DNA of 64,000 bases from Auricularia sp. M13 (GCA_037042915.1 CM073196.1:3348001-3412000), one strand, 5' to 3'; positions 1 to 12,049 are shown, counted from the stretch's first letter. Translations and numbers: made by a program. The notes: generated by a model from the letters alone, not told the origin.

Positions 1-378
1 GACAAGGGGCAGGCAAGGGGAAAATAGTGGACACCCACCCAAAAAAAAGTCATAAGCGGTTTGCTGAGCCCCCCCTCCCCCCTCGGAAGCAAATTTGACT
101 CCGCGAATGACGTATATGGGACCGAAACTTGGTCAACTACCGTGAAATGCTTGAATGACGACCCCCAAAGTGTCCGGCAGCGCAACAAACGCAGGGCAAG
201 TGCAGCCGCGCTCTGGGCGGAGGTAAACTCTGGAAAAGGAAACCCTTACATAAGCACCGGATATCGCCGCCTCGGGCGTGCGCCCGCTCCTCAGATGGCC
301 AAACTGCTGCATGAGTCATGATTCCATTGCTGCTAGAGCTCTTCGAGCAAATAAAATCGGATATGGGCTGTGGTAGAT

Positions 379-2215
379 TCAGATTGTTTTTAAATCGGCC
401 TCCCAGACCCCCCTCGGAAGCAAATAAAAAAAAGTTATAAGCGTTTGCCTGGACCCACCCCCCACCCGGTCCGTGTATCGGAATTTGCCGACGCCTGCCC
501 CTTGGCGAACGACGTCGAGGTATGCGAAGCACGCCCAGCATGACAGCTTGGAAAGGCCAGCGTAGGACTGCCAGAGTTTGTCGGGCCGTATATCCTCCGT
601 TATGAGGTATTGATCCAATATTGATCGAGACCGCATTCGCAATGTGAATTGGCCTCGCTGCCGTGCTGCCCGACTGTGCTCGCCTTGACTTTGGCTTGAA
701 CCAGGCTAATCCAGTCACCGGCTTCATCCTGTTTCACGTTGTAAGCAGCCATTATGGCAGCGAAAGCGTCCTTCAGAAAGTGCGGATCCTCCAAGTTTGG
801 AGCCAACCGGTCGTTGGAGCATTGGCCTTGAATGAATTTGCACATAATTGGCCGCAGGTTTCCTGACGAGTCGAGGCCAATGAGTTGCACTAGTTTTTTG
901 AAGGCATCCTGCGCAACGCTGGATTCAACAGCTGTCGGACATTCAAAGAAACGACATGAGTTACCTGCGAGGCAGAATGCAGAAGCATCGCCGCGTGAAA
1001 GTTGATGTTGAGCACTTTGCCTATGTAACGGCCTATGAGAAAGGGCTTCCCGCCAGGGAGGCTGACAGTTGCAGTCGCTGCGTACACAAACGTATCAGTC
1101 AGGAGCATTCATTGCTTAGTTCTGCTGCTAACCAATCACGTCAAAACCAGTAAGCATGAGCTTCACTGTCTCCATCGAATCGCTGAGTTCGAATGTCAGA
1201 ATGTCTTCTGGTTGCATGCTTGTAGTGCCCTCGGCAACCTCCGTTCGCTGTATAGTACACCGGGATGTGCCGTAGGTAGTCTTTGCCGCGAACACGAAGT
1301 ACCCCTCGCCGGCTTGCTCACAGCGTCCAACGACCCGAGCCCCAGGCGACGTGTCACTGTCCAACGACAGTTCTTGACATCGAACAGTGCGCGAGAGATT
1401 TTGGAGAGAATAGCGGTGACGGAGCGAATGTTGGGCAGGATCGCCAAATCAGCGATGTCGAAGTGAATATGCTGCGCAATCTGCTTCTGCTCTGCCAATG
1501 CGGCGACCAGCTCGTCCCAGAGGTCTATCAGAGTCTCAAGGAAGCCTGCGTGGTTGATGGCGCTGAAGCCGGCGGGTAAATCGGACTGACGGAGAACGGC
1601 CGTAAACGACTCGGAGGGGGGTTTGAATTGCTTTTGTAGTGCTGTAATGACGTGTTCGAATTTCTGAGAACGTCGCCCCAACTGAATATTTGCAGAATCC
1701 GCTCATGAGCTTTTCCAGGAGTGACACAAGAAGATGCTGTATCTTACCGAGAGATCGGACCGCGCTTCTTGCCGGTGAACACGGTCGGAAAACTTCGACC
1801 AGCAGAAAAAATGTAGCCGCGAAGTCAGCTCCTCGCCGATGACAGGGTCTTCCCAAGTGTTTTGATGAGGCGGCAGGCTCGACGCCTTCGCAAGAAGTGC
1901 AAGTATGATGTTCAAGTGCGCCGGGATGCGGTTGCAGCGAGCGTCCGATTTTATGCCCTTATAATTGGAATTTGTGGAGACCAAAAATTGGGCCGACGGG
2001 CTTGTCTGCAAAGTGACTGCAAACACAGGCGTCTGTGACTGGAAAGAGATGATAGCAGCGAGTCGGTCCAAAAATGTTGCTGCGGACGGGTCGCACTGGA
2101 GCGGCTGCATATGTTTGAGCCCCGCAGTCCGGCTCTTGGTGTCTGCGGTCCCAATCTTAGAGATAACGGTCAAGTATTCGTCTAGAAAGGTAGAGCGCTG
2201 CGAGTCGTCGGCCAT
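379..2215 (-). pseudogene. OTT_1508-like deaminase family gene, frame-broken copy A
   Basis: The minus strand carries successive blocks of one protein. The first in-frame ATG is at 2215. An exon runs to 1748, then a clean 66-bp intron (1682-1747) leads into the next block near 1681. The N-terminal block (FLDRLAAIIS...) resembles the N-terminal block of the neighbouring gene at 3.0-3.8 kb. Near the 3' end a HCE triplet (about 640) and an SKLSCWAC block (about 520-560) match the HxE and CxxC zinc motifs of the fungal OTT_1508-like deaminase family (nucleotide/nucleic-acid deaminase fold). The two motifs lie in different frames, separated by an imperfect direct duplication of about 11 bp at 606-626. 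A second frame break lies near 1365-1400. I see no intron that repairs either break, so this is probably a decayed copy; assembly error is the alternative. Substrate is unknown. Confidence 0.55.
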
Positions 2216-2383
2216 TGAGGAGTGAAAGAGAGGGGGCAATTTGGTCTCCGCGGGATCGACCGCTGCTCGTCGCAACAGTGAAGTTGTTCACGCACAGGCT
2301 ATTGCATTCCAGCCTTCGTCAAGATTTTCGTGGGAAACGTGGGCACGCCGTAGGTCATGAATAAAATACGGAAACAGGATTAA

Positions 2384-3797
2384 TCAGGTAACACGTTCGG
2401 ATTGCCGAGCCTTAGCCACGATTCGCCATGCTGCATCGAAATGGCCGGCGAGACTCATAGAGAAGACGATATGGATATAACTGTCCGTTGTGCAAGAGAG
2501 ATGAGGGGGGAGCCACGGGAAGAGGGTCCGTCCATGAGTTCCACGGACATGCAGTTCGTAACGACTGCCTCGCAGGCTGTACGCGCGCAGAAAAAGGTGG
2601 CATGGGAGGCAGCACTGCTCGGAATGTCCAATATAGTTGATCGGTTCCAGCGATTGCGCGTCGAGATGCTGCAGGAGTGCCATTTCGTCATGCAGCTGAT
2701 AGTTCCCGACTGTCTCCGAGCCAGGATCGAGTGCAGCCCCTGCCCCAGAAAGTAAGGCTTGGGCTAGAAAGATGCGAAAGTCCGCCTCGAAGGCATCACG
2801 ATGCTTTTTGGGGTAGGAGAGCAATGCCAATGACCTAAGCTGCTCTTGATCGCATCTGGGGAGGGTGCTGGTCCGGACGGCTGGGACTATATGGATGCGG
2901 AGATGCATGTTCGTGAATAGATGAAACTTCGGCGAGATTGCAAAAGCCGGGACAACAACACAGGGATCCACAAGCCACAGTATGCGCCGAATATGGTAGC
3001 GAACTGGAATATTACCTGAACATTGGTTAGATCGCGCGGCATCCACGACGTGAAGACTCACAGATGGCTTCGATCCTCGTGAAGACAGTCTCGTTCCGCG
3101 GCAAGAGCGCCTCTATCCGGCTATATAGGTCCTTCATATCACGCAAGAGTTCGAAAATCGCTTCGTCAGATATCTCCTGAACGGCAACAGCAGATTGCAT
3201 GTCCTCCAAGCTGGTCACCAGATGATCCAGGATTTGACGTTCCGAATCCGACAGTGCATCGTGCTCGTGCCAAGTTTCTTCCAGAATAATGGACACATAC
3301 GCAGTGTGCGGCGCGTGGCATCCAAGGACGGCGCGAACCGAGTCGGCAACAATGACAGCGTCGTGCGCAAGCCTCGCTCGAAGGGCCGGTAGTGAATAGC
3401 GATATTGTTCCACGCCAAAATCACGGGCCAGCTTTTGAATAGCTATGCGTGACATATCGCCTTGGCTCAGAAGCACGACATCGTCGCGGTCGTGGATCAT
3501 ACGCATGAATTGCCAGATAGCCTGCAAGCGTCGTACGACGCCGTCCGACACCAGCCGTGAGCTCGAAACGAAGAGGCAGACTTCGTTCCGTTGCAGAACC
3601 AGCGCGGTGGAGTATGTTTCAAAAGACTCGCATACACACATTGCAGCAAGTGCATCGAGAACGTCCATGGTGCTGCCGTGGTGTCCCTGTTCCGTGAGCT
3701 GCTGACGTTGGTCCTGACACTCGAAGTATGCACAGGGCTGCCATGGAAGGAAGCTGAGAGCGGTGATAAATGTGTGCTCGTCCCTTTCTCCGACCAT
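2384..3797 (-). CDS. OTT_1508-like deaminase family protein, copy B
   Basis: Two exons join across a 46-bp intron (3016-3061; donor GTGAGT, branch CTAAC, acceptor CAG), giving 455 residues from the first in-frame ATG at 3797. An additional upstream exon cannot be excluded. The C-terminal third has LHDEMALLQHL followed about 25 residues later by YIGHSEQCCLPC. These are the HxE (zinc ligand plus catalytic Glu) and CxxC (zinc ligands) signatures of the deaminase fold. The spacing and the flanking GHSE/FLRAY residues match the fungal OTT_1508-like group. The N-terminal 250 residues are helical, unrecognised, and shared with copy A downstream. No signal peptide is seen. Fungal members are generally uncharacterised; deamination of a nucleotide or nucleic acid is a family-level inference, not shown here. 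Confidence 0.65.
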
Positions 3798-5165
3798 GAT
3801 GAGTCGGCGAGAAGCTGAGTAGCGGAGTTTCACTTTTTCTCAGCCGTCGCCAAGACAGCCAATGCAAGACAGCGGATGCCATTGAGGCGGACCTGACGGC
3901 TGTTATGACAGTTACGCCGACGCCTTCTGACGAGCCTCTGGCTAGTTGCTATTACCAAGTTACTTACTGCAGACAAGGGCTGAGAGATAATAAGGTAAAT
4001 GAGTTGCGCTCGCCGACATCGGTCGTGATTTGGACTGCGCTGGGTTTACAGTACAACCCTGGTGAGCAGACGCTGCTACGGCATGGCGACAACGAGCTCC
4101 TCTGTGTCAGTCGCTGTGACCTGACACTGTGAGCACTGATTCGCGATAAACCCCGAATGGACATTGGCAAAACGTGCGCCAGCGTTTCATCCATCCTACC
4201 TAGAGTCCGTGGCCAGGATCATTCTGCGCACGATGGGTGAGTTCGTCCTCTGCTGACTGTTCTGCCCAATGACAGCCTATTGCAGCAAAAAGTACGATGT
4301 ATCGAGTTCCCACGCCGCGCCTCGCAGAGGCTCAGCTGAGCATAACGCCCAACTCGTCGGTACACCCTAGCTACAAGTCAACAACATGCGGACGTGCACG
4401 TCACGTTTCTGATGCGAAAACCAGTGGTACAATAATGGGCTTCTCAATTTACACACGCACGGACAAGTCTGGTCAACATCGAGCATCCCCACCGAGCCTT
4501 CCACGGAGCTGCGCGACCCGAACGAGCACTGGGTATGCGCCGTACCCCGCGGCCTTTCAAGGTGTTACAATCGTCAACCGATCTTGACCTCTGACATAAA
4601 CGTTCGTGACAGTGCTTCCGCATCGACATGTTGTTTCCATCGAGGAGCTCGATGGGGCTGAACAAGCCAGCTTTGCGGACGCGCCCAGCAGGCTGTCAGT
4701 GCGGTACGACCACTTGTTCCAGACCTTCCGCTCCCTCCTCGAGCGCCCTGTTCCCAAAGACGCCACAGGACATTGCACACCTGCACCTTCATTCCTACCC
4801 TCCGCTCCTCCGCAGCGCGACTGTGCGCAAGTTTCCTGCAGGTGAGTGAGGTCATTCAAAAGGAAGTTCTTTTCTGAGCACGACGGACGATAAGATTCGA
4901 GATGCTCGCGGAAATTCAGAGGCACTTGACGGGCGCATTGAATGCGCCGAGGTCCACTACCTTGATTCGCAGGCGGCAGAGGCAGCCCGCTCAACCGGCG
5001 AGTGAGGATCCGCAGACTGCTGCTGCCGCATAGTAATTGCTGCGGGCCTGGACTATCGTCTCTGTCATTTTTTATGCAATCAGGAGGTGTAGATATCTAC
5101 ATATTCAAATGTCGGGCGCTTTGCTTCGGAAATGAGCGCTTCTTTCTTGTCCTCTTCCGCGGTAC
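3798..5165. other. Intergenic, no supported gene
   Basis: No reading frame here shows a recognisable domain or a convincing exon chain. A short plus-strand frame near 4606-4790 looks protein-like by composition only. The stretch separates the minus-strand deaminase gene from the plus-strand asparaginase and probably holds both promoters. Confidence 0.4.
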
Positions 5166-7678
5166 ATGCAAGAGTTTAGCTCTCCAGACCCTGCGACAGA
5201 TGTCGATAGCAAAGTCCTCGTGCTCTATACTGGTGGCACAATAGGTCACAACGCCGCCGAGCTGAAGCTTGGAGCCTGATGCTGAGCTGCAGGAATGTTG
5301 GTTGGCGCGAATCAGAGCTTCACGCCCGAGCCGCACTTCCTGGTTGAGTCGCTGCGCTCGCAGAACCGCTTCCACGACCCCCTCGGCGACTCGTTGTTCT
5401 CGCACGCGTCCACTGCCGCTGGCTTTCGCGCCTGGACACACAATGCGAGCGGCTCGGGGCGCTCCAGCCCGCTGTCAAGTCCCAACCCTGCGACGCTAGG
5501 CGAAGCGCCAGCTGTCCCAACGCTGCTGGTCCGCTCGTCTCGTCCTATCTCGCCGCCTCCAGATCGCGCAAGCGCGGGTGGTTCGTTCTTCAATCAGTAC
5601 ACCTCGCGCAAGGTCTCGGACGAATGCTACGAGATGCTTCTCCCAAGTCTCGTCACGCCGCGCTCGCTCGATACTCAGGGCAACTGGAAGCGCATCCGCT
5701 ACGCCGTGCTCGAGGTCTGACGTCCGTCCGTACCCGCCCACCGCGCTCATGCGCATGCGTAGTGGGAGCCTCTCTTAGACTCGAGTAATATGGACATCGC
5801 AGGTACGCTCGAGCCGCCATGGATCTCAAAGTAAATCAAGACGCCTTGTTCTCAGACTGGATACGGATTGCGACCGAGATTGAGCTCAACTACCACCTTT
5901 TCGACGCGTTTGTCGTCTTGCACGGCACGGACACGATGTGCTACAGCAGCAGCGCCCTCAGTTTCCTCCTTGAAGATCTTGGAAAAACGGTGGTAAGGGG
6001 AGTCCTGTCGCTACGACTCACTCGCGCTCACACCATGTAGATCCTTACCGGCGCGCAAATTCCCCTGTCCCAGCTACGCAACGATGCAGTGGACAACTTT
6101 CTCGGGGCCCTTTGGGTGGCTGGACACTACATCATTCCTGGTGCTGTTGAATTCGACTCTCTGAACGAAATGCTCATTTTATTTGTATTAGAGGTTTCGT
6201 TATACTTCAATCATGTGTTGTATCGTGGCAACCGCTGCAGCAAAATGTCCTCCTTCGCACTCAACGCGTTCGAGAGCCCCAATTTCCCGCCTCTTGTGAA
6301 TGGTAATATTACGATTCTTCATGATCCACGCGAACTCATCGTACTCTGTAGTCGGGATCGACGTCGTCGTCAACTGGAGCAATGTCTTGCGACAGACAAG
6401 CCTGCGTAAATTTCATGCTCACAAATGTACGACTACCACTTCTCTCACGCCGGGCCTCGTCTAACATTTACGCACAGCCATGGCTGTAAACGTCGGTACG
6501 AGAGTTATTATTGGCCGTGCGCGACGCGACCTGACAATAGCATAGCGACGTTGCGACTGTTTCCAGGTATAACCGGTGACACACTTCGCGCGTTTCTGAG
6601 CCCTCCTATTCGCGGGGTGGTCTTGGAGACGTTCGGGGCGGGCAATGCACCGCAGCGCAAGGATCTCATGGATGCTCTCCGCGACGCCTGTGAACGCGGG
6701 GTTGTGATTGTCGCCATATCTCAGTGCTCGAAGGGGTCCGTATCAGCCACTTACGAGACTGGGCAGACCCTTTTGCAGGCGGGAGTAGTCGCCGGAGGGG
6801 ACATGACACCCGAGGTAATTTGTGCATCCAAGGCCACGTCGTAGCTAAAACCCCTCCTAGTCTGCCCTCGCAAAACTGGCATACCTGCTTTCCAAGACAG
6901 AACTCTCCATCCAGGAAGTTCGTAATCTTCTGGGGAAGCCGCTGCGAGGCGAACTAACACCGTCAACCGGCGACCGTCCTCCCACTCTGACGAATGCCGA
7001 AACTGTGCAAGACATTCTATCCCACATTACTCGCGTCTCGTCCGTCTCGTCCGCCTTTTCCAGTTCGAGCTCACGGCCAGCATTGCCACCCATAACGATT
7101 ACTCTGGAAGCCCCCGAGAATAAGGCACTGGATATCACGGCAACATGGGGGTCTACGGCCTCCGAGACGGTCTCGACTGAGGCAGCATTGGCGCCATTCC
7201 TCATTCATCTTGCCGCTGCACGAGACGATGCGGAGGCCATTACGTTCTGCTTGAACGTCGAGGCGAACTCGGAGGCGGGCATCAATACCGGTCGACACGC
7301 CATTGCGGGTGGGATGATCAACTGCCTCGACCCGGCCTCTGGACGCACGCCGTTACACGCCGCAGCGCTGAATGGAAGTCTGCGCTGTGTGAATGTCCTA
7401 CTGGAGGCCGGGGCCCTCGTGCACATGCGCGATTCCTTGGACCATTCGCCGCTTTATTACGTGCGTCCACCTTATCGAGTTCTTCATCGTGTCGGTTGAT
7501 GATTCCTCAGGCGGCAAGACAGGGTCACGAAGCTGTTGTGGAGGTTTTGGTCCAGGCTGGCGCGCTTCTCGGAGGCTCTGACGTTCGTGGTGGGTTTGTT
7601 GCCCTTGCACTAAGTAAGGCGCAAAGGATGGGCGACACTGCTGCGCTCCGAATATGGCGCAAGGCCGGCGCAGAGTGA
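5166..7678 (+). CDS. Cytosolic L-asparaginase with C-terminal ankyrin repeats
   Basis: Hydrolyses L-asparagine to aspartate and ammonia. Eleven exons can be read: 5166-5244, 5293-5714, 5769-5802, 5856-5992, 6041-6140, 6192-6302, 6352-6426, 6478-6495, 6546-6814, 6861-7460 and 7511-7678, a 670-residue protein with the frame kept at every junction. TGGTIG near residue 25 and HGTDTM are the two catalytic Thr motifs of the family, followed by TGAQIPLSQLRND and GNAPQ. The residues between TGGTIG and the next conserved block include a Ser/Pro-rich insert. The last 200 residues contain ankyrin units (GRTPLHAAALNG, AARQGHEAVVEVLVQAGA), as in the eukaryotic 60-kDa lysophospholipase/asparaginase group. 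No signal peptide is present, so it should be cytosolic. Exon 8 is only 18 nt. Confidence 0.93.
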
Positions 7679-8245
7679 ATAAACAGCACTTTATGAAAGG
7701 TGATTCTTCGTCTGTCATTAGTTGCGATTGCCTCACTGTACGACGATAGCAGAAAAATGACCTGCACAGGCAGATCCGAACTAGCAAGCGTATGCAGTAG
7801 CAACGGATATCTCAGTAGAAGCCCGCGAGTATCTGCATGAAAAGCCAGCCGCGAACAGCCAGATTCGAGTCGTCGGAGATGTGCCTCAATGAATTCGCAG
7901 GTATAGGTGCCGATAGCAAGCAGGTAGATGGTGATGCAGAGGTAAATCGGAAGTCAGCATGTCCCGAGCATCTCATATCCGCGGTGCTGAATTGTCATCG
8001 GTGCAAGGATACAGTCGAAGGTTGGTCGAAGGTTTGTCAACGACAAACGGTGTGCGATGTGAGGAAATGGAATAGAATCCCAGAAAATTTAAGGCGAGCC
8101 GAGTTCGACGTCACTGTGTTCCTGGATCCCTGGGCGAGTTCCAAAATTTTGGTTGCCGCGAGAACGCGAGGAGGAGGAAGGAGAGCAAGATGCGGCTGCG
8201 GCCGGCGTATTTTCAAGCTTGCCGTCTTTCCTTCCATTCCGGGCC
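7679..8245. other. Intergenic, no supported gene
   Basis: This spacer between the asparaginase stop and the mL54 start has no recognisable coding or RNA signal. It should hold the asparaginase 3' end and the mL54 promoter. Confidence 0.4.
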
Positions 8246-8679
8246 ATGCGCGTCGTCGCCAGCCAGCTGTGTCGTCAATTACGGCCGTGCTTGCCTTGCA
8301 AGTCGTTGACGATGGTCAACGGTCGCTTGCTGCACGCGTCTGCCACGCGTCAAGCCGCGAAGGACGAAACAGCGGCGCCCGCGACAAAGCCAAGTGTGTA
8401 GCTTTGCTGCCCTCGTCAGCCGCACCTGACGCCGTACACGCTGCAGGACCTCCGCCGTCTTCGTGCCCCGCAAATACGGTGATGACGGGCATCAATTACC
8501 TGAAGGGCCAGCCGCCCGTTCTTGCTCTGCCGGACGAGGAGTATCCTGAGTGGTTGTGGACCATAACAAGTCCGCGGCCCATCCCTGACGATGGTCCTGG
8601 TGGAAAAGGCGAAAAGATGCGCATGCGCATTGAAAACCGAAAAAGAATAAAGGAGCAAAATTTCATGTCAAAGCAATAA
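8246..8679 (+). CDS. MRPL37: Mitochondrial large-subunit ribosomal protein mL54 (MRPL37 family)
   Basis: Two exons (8246-8393 and 8447-8679) flank a 53-bp GT-AG intron and give 126 residues, the usual size for this family. The N-terminus (MRVVASQLCRQLRPCLPCK) is Arg-rich and lacks acidic residues, as expected of a mitochondrial presequence. The second exon has the family core: GINYLKGQPPVLALPDEEYPEWLW, written here only as its hallmarks NYLKG and LPDEEYPEWLW. The C-terminus is rich in Lys/Arg (MRMRIENRKRIKEQN). The protein is a structural part of the mitoribosomal large subunit. The ATG at 8246 is the first in the frame after an upstream stop. Confidence 0.9.
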
Positions 8680-9342
8680 TCTCAGTTTAATGTGCGTATT
8701 TTCTGCCTTCGATATACCTCCTCAGACTCACGGGCTGCAGTTATTCTCCTTTCCATGTCACATTGGGATAATGCATAGTTTCGTCTTCCATTCGACACGC
8801 AGCTCCTTGAGGCCGCGCGCGTGAGGCATTAAAGATCCTTCGCGCGAAAGTATCCCCGCTGCCAACATGAGCTCAGCTATGCGATACCATGCTCATGTTC
8901 ATGAACGCTGCAGGATCTGCTTCCCCTGAAGGGTCAACGATTTGTCCCCTGGCTGCACTGCAGCTCTCTGTGCAACCACAACCTGCGGCTCCTTTATCCT
9001 GCCCTTCGGAGAGGAGTCGGCGTCTATTTGAAATGGACTGTTGCTCGTCATGCTACATAGCTACGTTGATAGAAATAATTTTTTTGAGATGTGATATACA
9101 GACTCTTATGAGCTTGTGCAATTCTTAGTCTTCATTTGGCAAACTATCTTCCAGATGTATATATGAAGTTGACCCCGCACTGATTGACAGGGAAGCTGGG
9201 CGCGCGGTGCCTTGATGAGATCGGTGCTCTCTTGCCTCCTCCCATATCCCTCTGTCCGACACTGTGCTGTTTGCTTTGCCCGGTGCAACAGCAGTCGTTC
9301 TCTTTTTCTTCCCGTCTCCCTCCTTTTTCTCTGTCCGGTTAA
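8680..9342. other. Intergenic, promoter of the 9.3-kb gene
   Basis: No gene is visible. The last 60 bp before the 9343 ATG are very pyrimidine-rich on the plus strand (runs of CTTTTTCTTCCC and CTCCCTCC), a common feature around fungal transcription starts. Confidence 0.4.
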
Positions 9343-10365
9343 ATGGCGTCGACCGCCTCGTCTTCCCGCGCGGTGCGACCAGGCGAGCGCGAGGCGGGCC
9401 CGCTCCCAGTCAAGGTTGGCGAATTCGGCTACCCAGCGCTGCAGTCCGTCAGCGAAGAGGACATAACCGAAGGTGCTGACGCTGGCAGCGGCAATGGCTC
9501 GCGCTCCCCCGTTCATATGCCCGCAACGAGCCCATCTGATCCAGCACCGTCGCCGTCGCAATCTACCCCCGCGCCGTCGACCGCGGCGGCGTCCACTGCC
9601 AGCCTCGCATCGACTATGCCGCCCAAACGCACTGGCTTCCTATATCGGCTCACTTCGTCGCGCGCTGCGCCGCTATTCTGGGGTTTCCAGGGTCCCTCTG
9701 TCATTCGCTTTACAATAATCTGCACGCTCATAGTAGGCACTATCGCCGGCTGGGCAGTCGTTGCTCAGCACATGAATCACCCGTCGCCGCCCGACCGTCA
9801 AAGCAGCTCAAGCAGCTTAGCGACGATGGCAGGCACCATGTCCATCTTCGTCCACGTCGCTTTCGCCGTCGCTCTGCTCATCGAGCTTGTCTTTATCGAG
9901 CGCTCCGTCTTCCAGCTGCGCGCCGAGCGCTGGCGGTACAAACATCCTGGCGAAACCCTCCCGCTTCACCGGGGCGGCACCGCCGTCTCCTCGGGAGGAA
10001 TGAACCTCGCTCCGTGGAACCGCCCACCACTGCCCACGTACGCGGCCGCGCTCGGCTTCCACGGGACGGGCGACGTCGAGGACGAGGTGATTGCGCCGCC
10101 GCCACCGCCCGCGTACGGCAACACGCGCGGCAGCGTGCTTCTGCTCGCGTCGGCGCTGCGTCGCCTCTCCGGCAGGACGAACAGCCAGCAGTTCAGCCCA
10201 CGGACGCCGCGCATGCAGCAGATACCCGACACCAGGCCCGCGAGCTACGTGAGCGCGACGGAAGATGCCGAGGTCAGGTCGGACGCAGAGCGCGCAAGAC
10301 AGCTCGAGCAGGCCCTCGCGAGCCTCGAGCGCAACACCTCCGATAGCCCTCGCAACTCGCACTGA
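9343..10365 (+). CDS. Predicted two-pass membrane protein, function unknown
   Basis: A single uninterrupted exon encodes 340 residues. The first 95 residues are Ser/Pro/Ala-rich and probably disordered. Two hydrophobic segments follow, at about residues 122-145 (FTIICTLIVGTIAGWAVV) and 165-190 (SIFVHVAFAVALLIELVFIE), separated by a polar Ser-rich loop. The C-terminal half is hydrophilic, with a PPPPPAYGNTRGSVLLLAS block and a final helix rich in Glu/Arg. This layout fits an uncharacterised basidiomycete-conserved membrane protein with both tails on the same side, but I recognise no named domain. There is no N-terminal signal peptide. The intronless structure is unusual for this window. Confidence 0.8.
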   Translation: MASTASSSRAVRPGEREAGPLPVKVGEFGYPALQSVSEEDITEGADAGSGNGSRSPVHMPATSPSDPAPSPSQSTPAPSTAAASTASLASTMPPKRTGFLYRLTSSRAAPLFWGFQGPSVIRFTIICTLIVGTIAGWAVVAQHMNHPSPPDRQSSSSSLATMAGTMSIFVHVAFAVALLIELVFIERSVFQLRAERWRYKHPGETLPLHRGGTAVSSGGMNLAPWNRPPLPTYAAALGFHGTGDVEDEVIAPPPPPAYGNTRGSVLLLASALRRLSGRTNSQQFSPRTPRMQQIPDTRPASYVSATEDAEVRSDAERARQLEQALASLERNTSDSPRNSH

Positions 10366-11224
10366 CCGCGCGCGCGCAGTGTTATCTGTATAGGCTCTAC
10401 GATCTGCAGACTCTCCTTCGTGACTTATTCGTACGCGTACACTGTTTATGGAGATGGACCTTCGTTCATACAACGACGCACTTTTTTGGATATGCGCGAT
10501 GGATCAGTTAGGCCGTGCAGTACTCCCAATTTGCCTGACTGACCGGAGACTTGTTGCATCTGGTCGTTTGTACGCCAGTGGCTCACACCCTTTTCGAATC
10601 TTCGTGCTACAGGTGCTTGGTGGATCTGGATCAGATCTAATCTTTCCCAAGCTTTCGGTTAACCGCTGGTCGTTCGACACCATGCGAGAATGCCTGTCAG
10701 CCAGGGACCCAGGGGACCAACAGCTTGAATCGCGATTTACATAGGTAAAGGACCAACTTGCCAACAAGTCACAAGATTTGAAAATGACAGCCATCAATAT
10801 CTAGTATCGCCTTCTACTTATAGTAGTAGGCGGCAAGTAGTGAGGTTGAAAACAGCACCCGCCCATTCAGGCATGTTCATGTGCCGCGCTACATATGCAC
10901 GATCTTCTGGTCGCAACGCAATATCACACGTTTATCTGGATGGTACAGCTAAAGCGTCATGGAATCTGAGATACGGGACCCCAGTGAGCACACTAATGAT
11001 ACTTTCTCATTCGTGGACTTAGTAGGAAACCCTTGATGTTCGACGAGAGCAGAGAGGTACTAAACATGAAGGGACGTCTCCATTGACAGTAACCACGACC
11101 TATGCCATGACTCAGAACTTCTCTAGCGAGGTGACTCGCAGACAGATCCATATTTTAGTCTTAAACTATCTCAATGAACTTGAGGATCCGTAAGCGCGAC
11201 ATATACAGCCTCGCGGCACAGCTA
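10366..11224. other. Intergenic, no supported gene
   Basis: No coding or RNA signal is recognised. The distal part begins to resemble the sequence upstream of the second hydrophobin only after about 11225. Confidence 0.4.
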
Positions 11225-11306
11225 AGAGCAGGGCTGTTGAGATCTCTCCGGACTTTGACTTGCCGGAAACGGTACAACAAAATGGCTCTAGGCGTATGGG
11301 AAACTG

Positions 11307-11313
11307 TATAAAT
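11307..11313 (+). promoter_or_regulatory. TATA box of hydrophobin copy 1
   Basis: TATAAAT lies 72 bp upstream of the hydrophobin ATG at 11379. The same motif lies 73 bp upstream of the second copy, inside a promoter block shared by the two genes. Confidence 0.6.
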
Positions 11314-11705
11314 GCCTTGCTCGAGTGACCCTTTGCCTCATCAACTCACCGGGTCACTCAGTCGTTCTCTGCTCATATATGCGCTTCTCCGTCCTCACCT
11401 CTCTTGTGTTCGCTGCACTTGCTTTTGCCGCGCCTACCCCGGACAGCAACACGGTCAACCAGTGCGCCGGCGGCAAGACGTACTGCTGCGATTCGTTCAA
11501 CCAGCCAGTCGATGCTTCGACGGGGGACCTCATTTCCGTCCCGATCAACGTCATCGCGAACCTGCAGTGCACTCCAATCAGCGTCCTCTCCGTCGTCTTG
11601 CAGTCAACCTGGTCAATTTATAAGTTCCTCCTCTCAAATGAATTGCCTGCTCATGCCTTTTACAGCGCCTCGTCCACGGTGTGCTGCCAGGATATGGGGA
11701 CAAAC

Positions 11706-12049
11706 TATGAGTACTATTTGGATCATTTATTCAAACACAACACACACAATGATTTTTCCTCACACACTGCAACCTCAAATAAAGCTGATTATCCGACTCA
11801 TACACGTCGCCATTAAGGTTTGATGGGAAAAGCAAACCGAAATCAAAACTTTTGATATTTTCTGTGTGTGTTGTGCTCGGCCGGTTTGTGTGACGACGCA
11901 AAACGGAAGAGCTCGGCCGCTTCCGAAGCTCCGGATGTTCTTTCTAACTCCGCTCGCCCTTCGTCGCCTGCTCTGCACTGTGCCAGAGCGACGCAGACGG
12001 CTTGTGCATGCGTTGCATGGGGCGGATAAACATCTCTTTGCTGCATGAC
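11706..12049 (+). repeat. Left terminal inverted repeat of the hydrophobin element
   Basis: Reads TATGAGTACTATTTGG... inward and matches the reverse complement of 12791-13103 almost throughout, apart from one insertion of about 31 bp near 11787-11817 and scattered substitutions that increase inward. Confidence 0.85.

Noticed and set aside
9817-10473. Long minus-strand frame under the two-pass membrane protein
   Set aside because: Arg/Ala-rich antisense shadow of a GC-rich exon with no domain.
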